From Gymnorhina tibicen (lineage: Eukaryota; Chordata; Aves; Passeriformes; Artamidae), in the NCBI GenBank assembly GCA_013399875.1, contig VXAZ01000587.1, positions 790,617-854,616 of the forward strand: DNA of 64,000 nt, in the 5' to 3' direction. The number at the start of each line of letters is the position of its first letter. The first letter of the stretch is position 1. Below, piece after piece: positions 1 to 12,300 of the stretch. The position numbers were made by a program, and so were the translations under genes. A model generated the notes under the pieces. It was not told the origin of the DNA and did not search any database. It saw nothing but the letters and a program-made list of their open reading frames with translations.

Positions 1-185
1 CTAAGGTGGAAGCTTTCATGAAAAATTCTATCATGCTTAAATGGTGTGCTGGATTGGAGCCTGAAAATGAAGAGCTGCTAGAACTCTTCTTAATGTTAGC
101 CTGTAAAATGAAAAATATTTTCACTGAGCAAGACTACAGTTGTGGTTTTAATTTATTTCCTCTTATGTATATATTGTCACAACAG

Positions 186-354
186 CAATTAGTTGCATCT
201 GATGTTGTCAATGGCCAATCACCAGAACCTTACAAAGTGACTTATAAACCATACCAAAATGGCATTCATCAAAATATTCCAGGAATCCAAGAAAGAAACA
301 GAAGAAATGAAGTGTTTGAAGATTTGCAACGTGAATTCTTGGGCAATGATGAAA
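186..354 (+). CDS. CEP152: CEP152 window exon 1
   Basis: The exon encodes residues matching human CEP152 around [11 protein letters not shown] and [10 protein letters not shown]. The donor GAAA|GTAAGT is clear. The acceptor is less certain: I chose the AG at 184-185, preceded by a T-rich tract, which leaves phase 0 at the 5' border. The reading frame stays open further upstream to base 6, but that part does not resemble CEP152. Confidence 0.75.
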
Positions 355-3300
355 GTAAGTGTTTGCTGCTTAGACTTGAAATAAACTTGTGTAAAAAGTT
401 CACTGGAAATCAGTGATAGAAAATATGTTGACTTCAGGAGTTTTTCAGTAAGAGGACAACTAAAAGTATGTTGATGTATATAATTTTTTATAGCTAGAAA
501 TGATCTCTTTTTGAGCAGGGTATATGAGTTTCAGGCTATTAAAAACGTAGTTTTGACTGACGAGGCTGAAAAGTTATTTCTGATGGCTTGATGTCAAATC
601 TTGTTGACACTTTTGTCTCTTTCCATAATATTGGAAAATAACAACTCACTGTACCTTAGGAAGTGTACTCTGAGTGATGTCACGTGATGACAGAACTACT
701 TTGTTAGATGTCTTGTAAGTGACCACAAGTCTGTGAGTTCGTTGTTGTTCAACTTTTAACTTACTATTCCAACTTTTAGGTTGGAATTGTGTTGGTAGTT
801 CCCACAATCCTTCAGCCATTGCTGCCAGAGCAATTGGTGTGATGTGAATCAAATGTGGATTAAAAAACAAGATTTTGTTCACCAGCAATGAATTTAGCAC
901 TATAACAAAAGAAGTATCTTGGAGCAGGAATTACAGTGATGACTTTCTTGGTGTCTGTGCTGACTTGTCTGTATGCTGTTTGAAATTTGGCAGATTCTTC
1001 AGAAAATATGCAGATTCTTCAACTTCAAGTTCTAAACAAAGCAAGGGAAAGACAACTGGAAGAACTTAATGAAAAGCTAGAAAAGAGTGCACAGCAGATT
1101 AGGTATTTGAATCATCAGCTTTCAATGGTCAAAGGTAAAATGTTTTGTGCTAATTCTTAGATTTTATTCATATCTAGTAACCTTTTAATTCTGAGACTTT
1201 GATTTTGAAAGTGTCTTTAGAGGTATTTATCATACTTACGAACTTGATTTGGGACTATACGCCTTCTCCCCCCAAACATTGCTCTAAATCAAGATCTCTG
1301 GATTGGTGCCTGACTGCATAACTGCCTTAACTTTTACTGTATTTTCAAGACTAGTGTTGTTTTCCATAGTCCCCGTGTGTGAGGCATCACAAATGTATGG
1401 AAAAGTGAGAAGTTTGCCAGAGTAGTCTTTTAAAAGTCAGAGAATTAAAAAAAAAAAGTCAACACCAAAACACCCAAACCCCAATAGGGAGAAGTGGACA
1501 TCCATGAAAAAAGAATTTTTTTTTTTGTGCTATCTGGTTTAACAAGCCATTTCATAGACTGTATGTACAGGAAATCTCTTTCCAAAATTCTAAAATCTGT
1601 GGTGGAGACTGATGATTGTCTTAGTTTCCTGTTTCTTCTAGGAACAGAGAAAAAAGAGTAGTAAACTTAGAGAATTAAGAATATAGTTTTTAGAATGCAA
1701 AAGAAGCAAAGGAGAGAGAAAAGTTCAGCTGTCAACCGTTTGGCTGTGTCTTGGCTGTTCCTCCAGAGGACTCTCCCTTTGAATGGTGTAAGGGAGGATG
1801 TGAGGTCCTCTTGCTGCCAGGATGGGCCTTGTACCTTCAGGAGCCTGCTGGAAACAGTATATTGGAGTGCTCCCTGCTGCCAGGAGCAGGCAGTGGTTGC
1901 TGGATGGAGACTGAATGTTTTTGTTCAATCTTCTGTTGTCCACAGTGTGAGATAGAGTGAATGGTTCTGTAGAGCAGGTCCTGAACAGTTGTGTTGCACG
2001 AAGTTCTTGGGTGGCTGGCCATGGTTCTCACACAGTTGTGTCTCTGTCTTCAGATGAAAAGGATGGTTTGACTCTTAGTCTTCATGAGTCTCAGAAACTC
2101 TATCAGAACGGAAAGGAACGGGAAATGCATCTTGAAGGTCAAATTAAGGCTCTTGAAGCTCAAATTCAGACTCTTACTACCAATGAGGAGCAGGTACTGT
2201 ACATATTTTTAGACTGTTTATTGTGGAAGACCTCTGCAGCTAAATGTGTGGTGTGTTTGCATTAAACAGAAGTGCTAGTCTCTTGAAATGCTGCTCATGA
2301 TCATTGCAAAAGCTAAATACATGACGGATGGATAAGATTCATTGGTTGAAAATAGTTTGTATTAAAACACAGGCATTATCTGAGGACTTACGGCAACTCT
2401 GGCACAAAAAAAACTTGAACTGATGTACAGAATATGGGAGCAACAATAAAATATATGTAACTAGGAGCTTCTCTAATACTGTTCCTACAGCTGCTGAAGC
2501 AATCCAAAGTGGCAGAGGTGGCCAGGGAAAGCATGCAAAAGCAGCTGTTGGAGCTTCAGCGATCAGATGCCCTCCAGCGAGCCAGAGAACAGCATGAGGC
2601 CATCATTTCTGCACTCAAGCAGAAGTATGAACAGCAAGTATTGTCATTAGAGCAGAAACTTGATACTACACAATCTGCACTCCGAGAGCAGGTGAGAAAT
2701 TATTTTAGGATGCTGAATACCGTACTGGAGAGACTGTAGAGCTCCCCATGTTTCCCAAACTGCATTTCTTGACCTACAATTTGAATAACTGCTTCTGGAA
2801 GCTGCTAAGAAAATGGAAAGTCTCAGCATTATGAGGCCTATGAGGTATGTTTTCATAAACAGCTCCAGGCAGTTGCAAGTTCAAATTGTCAGTTTGTACA
2901 CAGCGGATGAGAGGAGGCAGGAATTCATTGTCTTAGTTGCTCTCCTGAGCTTTCCTTCTGTGCACAATCTTTTTCTGAAAGAGTTCTGCAAATAACTCTG
3001 GGAAAGAAAAGGACTAATTAAGAAATAATGTGATATTCTTGCAAGAAAAAAACCAAGAAAAACTCTTTATTGAACAATCTGTTGCCAAGATTTGGTGTCA
3101 GAATGCTGAAGGATGACTAGCCACGAACAGTGACTTTCTTTTAGAAGTAAGGATTTAAAAGTAGAGAGGGAGGAAAAGGCTGTCTTTAAGATGGAGGTTG
3201 ATACAGATTGTGCCACATGGTTGTAGAGCTTACTGAAATTATTCTACTTGAAATGTCATAAGAATTCAGTACACTATGAGAAATATTCAAGCAATGTATT

Positions 3301-6300
3301 CCAGGCAAGCCTTAAAAAATTGTCCTCTTATTTCATATAGAGGAAATAAAATTAGATTTCTGTAATTGTTGTCTCAACATATAAAAATAGATGGGTTGTA
3401 TATTTGGAAAAGTAACTAGTACTTGATTCTAAACCAAATGCACTGCTAAATTTTTGTCTGTTAGTACCACAACAAAACTTACATGACTTTGTCTCTACTG
3501 TAAAATATATGGTAGCATGTTTGAGGTATTTAAAGTGGGAGATTTCCTGTTCTTTTAGAGAAGATAGAAAAGTCAAAAGGTGTAACTACAAGGCGCTGTG
3601 CCTCCCAGGCCTGTGTAGGTAACTAAGTATGCCATATAAATGTCTGCTTTGTATATGCTGTGAAAAAGAAACTACAGTTACTCTTTTACAGAGTATTGGC
3701 ACTTGCTAGCTTGGCTTAAGCTCAGTTAAAGTAAACTTGAGTTAAGCTCTGGCTTGGTATCATGTGCAGGCTCGATTTTTCTGCAGTAGACTAAGTGTAT
3801 GTGATTAATTACAGGAGATAATGGGATGTGCTGTAAAGTAACTGCTGTAGGAAATACGAAATGATTCTCATCCATGTATGTTTATGTGTGAGTATAATTA
3901 CTGTCTCCCAGTGAAAACTGGACTTTGATGCTGTAAGGGGTCACTTGTCAGCCAAGGATAGTGTTTGATCTGTGATTGATTTAACTGTTCTCTAGCCCTT
4001 TAGGTATCAGATTGATTATTCTTCTCCTTTGTCCTGTATGTATTGACTTTTTCTGTATGTGAAGCTGTTCTAGATGGTAAATGTTTGTAACATGAGTAAA
4101 AATATTCTCTTCCTAGCAAGAGCTTTGCAAAAATCTAGGAGAGCATGTTAAGCAACTTGAAAAATTGCTGGAAGAAACCAAATGTGAGAAAACGGAAATA
4201 ATAAATCGGCTGACAAGAAGCCTAGAAGAAAGCCAAAAGCAATGTGCAAACTTACTGCAAACAGGTCAGCCTTTTACTCATAATTTTACCTTTCCTTGCA
4301 GAAATGTCTTCAGTTTTTCTAAGTGTGAAATTGCATATCGATGTTTCTATGGAAGTGGAATCAACATCGAGCAAATTGTGTTCTAGACTGTTTCCTATGC
4401 GGTGGATTAGCCAGACGTAAAGTTAGGTCTAGACTAAGATGTAAAACCAAGTAAAAATAAAAGCAAACACTATCTCCAAACCCCAAACAACAGCGATTAA
4501 ACTGTTTTCATATGTATTTTGTGCTGCATTCGTGTAAACCTTGTTTCATACTAAACAACAGGGTTTGGGAGCAAACTACTTAGTTTTGTATTAAGGTGCT
4601 TGGCTTGAATTGCCATTCTAAATTCAACTCTCGATAGAAGAACTGTTTTGGGAGCTGGAGGCTGATCTTGGAAACCTGTATCACAGGAATAGACTGTGAA
4701 GTATTTTGCAATTTGTGTGTTTGATTTTTGCCTACATTTACACATTGAAGTCTTTTGATAGTAACGTATTTAAGAGCTGTTAGCGAGCTCAAGGAAATAG
4801 AAACAGTAATGTCTATTGCCAGAATCAACATTGCTATTTTGAACAGAGATCTTTCTTCACATTGCATAGTCTTTCTTGCATATTTATGACTTGCTCCTTT
4901 TCTCCCTTTCCTTTCCTGCAATAGGCTCAATGCAGGAGACAAACCAGTTACGGTTTCAATTGCAACAAGCTCAGTCTGCACAGATGATAAGCAACAACAT
5001 GAACAAGGCTTTGCAGGTTAATTAATTTTATTGAATATTTTATGTTCGATTAAAATATTTTCATTTGATGGGGGTGGGCATTATAACTAAGAGGTTGGTG
5101 GTTGAAACACTTTAAATTTTGGGGGGAAACAAGTGCATCATCTTTGACTACTTCATCTCCCAGTGTTGCATGTTGGACTTCCTCCCTCCCCACCAATTAA
5201 AACACAGTGGGGCAATTGTATTGGCACAGATCTGATCTCATACTGCTGTTCAACCTGCTTTTGGAAAAAAAAAAGAATGTAAGTTCAGTGTGCTGGGAGT
5301 CTTGTAACTTAATTAGGAGATACCACGTTCTGAAATTTATCTTTTGTCTTAAAGGGAATGCTTGAAAGCACTCTGTAAAGTATGAGTGGAAGTCTGTGCT
5401 TCCAATTCAGTTCATATACTTGATTTAAATCTGTTATCTTGGAAACTATGAATCCTACTAAGTACTGGAGTCATAGCTGTTTTTCCAGGTGTGTACTTTT
5501 CTGTTGTCATCCATTTTACTATACAAGGGCAGCAGGAAAGCAAAAGAAGTAATGCTTCATAGATGAGCTGTAATGAGAACAACAGGGAACATTTCTTGTA
5601 TGTTTTAACTAATTTGTAGTTTTACCATGTGCTTTGCTAGAGGTATCAAAAATGAAAAATGAAAGTATAAAGAAGTTAATGCTAGACAACTCCACTAAAT
5701 GCAGCTAAATATAACTATATTTAGAAGGAAGAGCTCCATGTATTTGTTTTCTTTGGAAGAGTTACCATGGGCCTGATATGTTGGCTTGGAGTCTCTCTGG
5801 TCAGTGTAATTTTTTTTCTGTCTCTTCCTTTCAGGAAGAATTAATGGAACTGAAAGAAGAAATAGCTTTGTATGAATCTGCTGCCAAGCTTGGGGTATTT
5901 TTGAATGATGTGGGTGGAGAGCGGCATATGAGCCTGGGTGACTCCTATGTAGATCTGGGAATTAAAAAAATCGCAGGGAAGAAGCCAAGATTCTGCAGGT
6001 ATTGAGTAATTCTTGTTGAAAGAAAAATTTTAAATCCTCAAGAAATTATGCAAGTGATGTGTAAAAAGAGAGTTCTGCTGCATCAACGTACAGGTTTTGG
6101 ATAGATACTTGAAATACTGCTTGTATTGCCAGGTGATCTGAGAAGCAGAAAAACTGTACTAATAGCATGAACTGGCTGCCCAATTGCTGCTTAATAAATC
6201 TTCAGATTTTGTAGGGACTATATCGCTGTTCCTTTAATTGTATGAATTATATTCATGGGTACTTTTTTTGCTCAAAGACTCCACATAGTTACTTAAAGCT

Positions 6301-9300
6301 AAAGCTGTCTTTTACATCAACCAGTTGAGTTGTTTCAAAACACTTCACATCACGTGAGAATGAATCTTTTGAGGAAACAGCTGAATTAACAAGTTCTCTG
6401 TAAATTAATTGCAACTTGATGAAAAACCTTTGATTTTCATGTCTTCTTATGCTTTTTACTATTACACCTTAGACATCCTGGTATTTCTGGTAGCATTAGC
6501 TGCTCGTCTCTTTGTTACCGCTGCCTTTCAGATAAATGTGGTTTGTCTTTTAAATACTGAACTGGTTATGTCTTTCCTGATAGTGCGAAACAGAACAGAG
6601 ACATGGATAAAGAACTCTCTAAAGATGAAATTATTGTAGAATTAAAAGCTGAGCTGGAACGTTTATTGAGCAGTAATAAAATGAAGAGAAACCAGATTAC
6701 TCAATTACAAAATAGTCTTAAAGATTGCCAGAAGACACTAGAGGAATACAAGCAGTTGAAAGCAGAAAAAGCATCAAAAGATTCAGAGGTTTGTTCTTTT
6801 ACACTTCTTTAAAAGTCAAGTATCCCTGGTTTTTGGTGAACAAAACCAACATTTAAACTTCTTATGAGAACAGATCAAAAATTTATGCATAGCTGAGTAT
6901 TCATAGCAACTCCTGTTTTGTATCTTCGGTTGAAAAGAAAACAACTGAATAGCAGAACCTGAGCAGCATATGCATTATTAATTGTGTTCTAAAATGATGA
7001 CTTGTATGCTTGAGAGTGCTTAGTGGCCGCCCTGCTTTTGTTAGAAGCAAATTTCATTGGAAAAAGTTGGTTTTCTTTAGCCAAAAGGACCTTATAATTT
7101 CTCCGAGAAAGCTGATAGTGCCAGTAGAGTATGCAAGTGGAACATTTAACAGATTGCCTTCAGAGGGCCTTCACTGGGTCATTTGATCCACAAGGAATCT
7201 CCTTGATGCTGCATCTCTCTTCATCCCATTGTTACCCTCCCTCTATAAATGGATCAGACTTGCAGTATGTGTACAAGGTGACGTGGATGTGGAACAGGAA
7301 TACAATATACGTGAGAAGTGTGCTCTCTGTTGGCTGACTGTTGTCATTCAGCTTGCAAATGAGTGTGTGCTTCTCCAAACCTTCATGATACTGAGTTTTA
7401 AGAATTCATCTAGAATAGCAGTGATACTGTTATCTTGCACAGCAGTAATTTCCTGGGTTTTTATTTTTTTAAGTACAATTTTTACTTGACAACTCTAACT
7501 TTTTTAAGCATGAACTGCTAAATCATTTATGTCTTGAGTGATATCATCTTAATTTTATTTCTTTTTAGCCTGTTGCAAATTTGAAGGATGCTTCTGATAA
7601 TCTAAAGGAAGAAGTTCTGAGACTGAAAAAGGCTAATGAAGCTTTGCTACAGGAAGTTGAGGTAAGGCAGAGATGCTGCTTACCACTACAGAAAAAAAAA
7701 ATCCACCAAAAAACCCTACCCTGTGCTAAAATCTGTGATTAGAAAAGGTTCTTACAACCCACATATTGCTTGACCCTTGTTTGTCCAGGCCCATGCTTCA
7801 ACTATTGAAGAACTGAAGGAAAATGAGGAAAAACTGAGAAGCTTAAATCAAGACCTCTGTTGTCAGATGAGAAAGATGGTTGAGGATTTTGATCATGATA
7901 AGCAAGAAGCCATTGACAGGTAAGTCTGTTAACTTTGTTTAGTTTAATTGGTGGATTTTCACCCTGCATGCATAACCTTGTTCCAGCTCTCAGCTACAAG
8001 AGGAGGGCAATGTTAGAAAGGTATTTTCTTACAGAAAAGTTGAACCTAGGTAATTGAAACCAGGTACTTATTTTTCCTTTCTTGAAATGGTAGGTGTGAA
8101 AGAACTTACCAGCAACATCATGAGGACACCAAAGCACATTTTGAGAAAGAGCTGATGGAGAGGTTTGCTGCGGAAAAGCAGCGGCTTGTTCAAACCTCTG
8201 AAGAGACAATCTCTCAGTTAAAGTAAGGCTTACCATTATTGCCATTTTTACTGAAACTTTCATGCTTCCTGTCTGACCTCCACTGCTAGTCATACTTATT
8301 TGAAAGCTGGCTTGCTGTCCTATGAGTATAAAGGCCAATTGTTAATAAGTAATCTGTCCTGTGAAGGGCTAATATAGAGGAGCTGAACAAAGAAGTTACT
8401 GCAGTGAAGGAATGTTATATTGGAATTTGTCGGGAGAAGGACACCTTGGAAACTGCTTTAAGACAGAAATTTCAACAAGAGCAGCAGCTGAAGGAAGAGA
8501 AGGTACAAATGGAAATGCCTCTAAATGATATAATTTCAGACTGTTTTCAAGATGTAATGTTGATAAGTGTATTTAATTTTGTAAATGTTTGCGGAACATA
8601 CTTGAAAGACGTGCAGCTATTTCAGAAAGTTCATACATATGACTTACTGGGTTTTAAGTTAAGCTGGTGTTGTGTCCTGGGCTTGAAAATATTGTGGAAG
8701 TAACTCTTTCCAATAGCTGTTTGTTTTCATGTAGTGATCTTCCATAATTCTGACTTCTGAGGATGCTGAGTCAGCCATATGAGCTTTTAAATTCATAAGA
8801 CACTTTCAGAAAACCCTGAATGATGATACAAGTTTACTTCTCCCTATATAAAACTGATCTAAAAAATATTGTGGGTTTTTTAAGTAGTAATGAATTCAGA
8901 CTGATTTGATTAAAAACTTTGCTTTTCTGAAGGTATCAGTGTGCCATGACTAAAGCAGATCAACTGTGTGGATAAGCAAGTACAATAAAGAGGTGCAACT
9001 CAAAGTATGAGGGAAGTAAAGATGCTTGATATGAAAACTTACTTTACAGCGATAGCCTATAATAACCTCTCATATAATGTCTTAAACCACCTTTTTTTGA
9101 GAGTGGAATCTCTTGTCTAGGTGTTGTTAGTAAGATCAGTGCATAGGCTCTAGAGAGTTAATCACGTGTCTCATGCATTCTCATCGCTTTGTACCTGAGC
9201 AGTTGCTATGCCACTTCATTTATTTATTTTTGGTCCAGCTCAAGAAACAGCTTCTAGAAGAAAAAGAAGTCTCCCTTAAACTTCTGAGGACTGAGCTTGA

Positions 9301-12300
9301 AGAGGAACATATCAGGTCTATGACAGCAGCAAAGAAGCAGTGGCTGGAAGAAAAAGAACATCAGGTTCAAGAGGAAGTTGCATTAGCCAAAGCTCGCTGG
9401 GAAAAGGAAGAAAAAGAGGTGTGAAATTTAGATCAAGGAATTTCGATTTTTTTGTTGTTGTTCTTTTGCTGTTTATTTTCAGAAACAGAACTTTAGATTT
9501 GTGCTGTTATTCTGCCATTGGAAGTGGCTGTTAAGGATCTGTCATTTTAAAAGCCTCTGAGGAAGTCATTAGGTATTATACATGTTTCAGATTTTTAAAA
9601 AAACCCAAAACCTAGATCTTGCAAAGTGAGAACCAGAATACCCTGAATATCACAGCTAGTAATATGCTGGAGTTTTCCACCCTGATCCTTGAGTGAGCAG
9701 TTATGCTTTCTATTGTTTCACTCAGATACCATGTAGAGGTCCTTTGTGTATCCTCTCTCATGGAAGAAAGCTGTGATGAGTCACCAAACTCTCTCCTCTC
9801 TGTGCATAGTTTTGTTCTTCTCCTGTTAAGGAATATCATTAGTGTGAACAGTGTTTCATTTGCTAAACACCAGTGAAATCTGTTTATTTGGACACTGAGG
9901 AGATTTTCTTAAAAAATATTTTTTTCCTTAGAATAAAGAACGAGTCTTTGCCCAATTAGAAAGAGAATGGCAAAGTAGGCTGGAAGAAATGAGAAGAACT
10001 GTAGTTGAATGTAATGACTGCAGCTGCCAAACTGACCAAGTAACAGCTGTGGATGAAGTTTCAGCTAAAGAGTTAGAAGGGACTGTGGAAGACCAGAGGC
10101 TGCAGATCCAGAAGGCTCTGAAAGAAAATACAGCCTCTGAAGAGGCCTCAAAAGAACTTGAATTAAAACTGGAAAATAAATACTCTAAAAATCTTGCCAG
10201 CCAGGTAATAAATAATTGTTCTGTCTGCCTGGAGTCTGTGAAATTGCAGTGTCCAATTAAGTCAGCTAAAAAAAAAAGCAAGTGGACTCTTCCACTAATT
10301 TCCTCTTAAGCTTAGTGGTTGATATTTGCTATATTAGAAATAGAGGGTTTTTTTTAAAGTTCTGGAAAAACTGTAGCATGTAGCTTGTTTTTCACACTGT
10401 TAAACAAGTGTTGCTGGAGTTTTGAACAGAACTGAGCAACACTGACTTAGGTTTTGTAACATTTTGTTAAGAATAAATTTAGTGTTTGTCATTTTGGCAT
10501 CATTTTTGCATCAAGAAATGCATCAAGTGCTACTGGTCTGATTCTTTTAATTTCTGTAAACATAGGCAATCCACAGTGAAGTCTGTTCTTGCACTGTTAC
10601 ATGAAAGTAATGATAAAAATGTGTTCAGTGTACCTACCTACCTACTGAAGTAGGGTTTTTATCTGTTTGAAGGTAGATGCAGCTTTAACCCAAGCTCATG
10701 CCAAGTGGCTGCAGGAGTACAAACTAAATCTAAAGATAGAACAAGAAAAATGGGAAAAAGAACACCAAAAGACTACAGCAAAGCAGGTAGCCCAAAATAC
10801 TACTGTATGTGTATTGATAAGCAGTTCAGTCTTCCAGATCCCATATATTACTGAGGAATGAGTGTAGGCATAGGCCCAGGGAATCACTAAGGAAAGATGT
10901 TTCTTGTGTGCTCTGGTCCACAGCCATTTTTTTGCCTCTGGATGTTTAATTTTTATTAAATAAATTGAAAATATCTCCGGTAGGTTTACGATGACTCAGA
11001 GTTATAATTTGTGCCTCTGTAAATGTGTATATATGTTTATAGTGACTGTGTTGTACATTTGCCAGTTAGCCCTGGTTCTCTCAGCTGCTGAGGAGAAATG
11101 GAAGAAGGAATATGAAAGTACAGAGAGATCTGGACCAAGAATGAAAGAACTTGAAGAAAAGGTAATTTGTCTGAGGAAGGAATTGGAGCTAAAGAAAGAG
11201 GAAATCCCTGCAGCTGTCAAAGCAGAACTAGCAAAAGCCCGTGTGCAGTGGAACAAAGAAAAGCAAGAAGAAATTCTGCAGATACAAGAGCAAAATGAGA
11301 GAGACTACCGATCATTCTTAGATGACCACAGAAACAGAATTAAAGAGGTCCTTGCAACAGCAAAGGAGGATCTTGCAAAGCAGAAGAATGAACTCTCCAT
11401 TCAGAAAGAAGCAGAAATAAAGATGTTACTAGACCAAAAGCAGCGAGAATGGGAGGCTCAGGAAGCCAAGAGACTGCAGGATGAAATTAATCGGTATGAG
11501 GAGAAGACTCTGGCTGAGCTGGAGTATTTATTGATTGAAATCCATGAAGAACTAGTCAAGTGCACACATAGTAAACATTCTTGGAAGGACAAGTGTTTTG
11601 GCTCTCATGTTCAATTAACCAGTCAAGGCAAAGACAAACTGAAGGCTTGTTTACAAAAGGCCTATAGAACCACAGTTTGCACAGTTCTGGAAAAGAAAGA
11701 GCGAGAATGGAAAGAGGTAATATTTCTGTAAATTCCAACTGCCAGTCAGAAAAGGGATTTGGGAAGTCAGTCAGGCCTGTTTTCTCCGAAATATCCACGT
11801 CGTTGTGAGAAATAGAAAATTCAGCATTTGTGTTCATTGATAAGAGTACTCTAAAAGAAGGCTAAATCTACCATTAGCAAGTGAGAAGGGAAAGGATGGG
11901 TGTAGCTTTGACATGTCCAATCTTTAAAGAAGAGAAAGTCAGATTAGGACTGTCATTTATGCAAAGACTTGTAAATTAAGGAGATTAATCCACTGCTTAA
12001 GTTTGGAAGCCTGTTGAAGGCTCCTCGTGCTCTCTTAGATGGGCTGTAGTGACAGAACCCATCTCAGATTTTTGCATAGCTGCAAAATCCAGTTTGTAGT
12101 GGTGATTGGATAGTGATTGTGGATCATGTTACGTTTTTCCCCCTTTTTTTTCCCCTTTTTATTTGTATTTTTATACAAATAAAGATGAAAACAGTAAATC
12201 CTTTCTGCAAATTGCCTGCAGTAGGTCAGTTTGTGAGTTACTCAGTTCTGTCTTGGGAATAAGATTCTTGCTTATTTTATTGTGCCTCTAGGAAATCTTT

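Noticed and set aside
6..185. Extension of CEP152 window exon 1 upstream to the open-frame start at position 6
   Set aside because: The frame is open but the encoded residues do not resemble CEP152, and a T-rich tract with an AG precedes 186.
8376..8380. Alternative acceptor AGs for CEP152 exon 12 (8376-8377, 8378-8379)
   Set aside because: Joined to the donor at 8223 they give an immediate in-frame stop, while 8367 keeps the frame and the human-like spacing.
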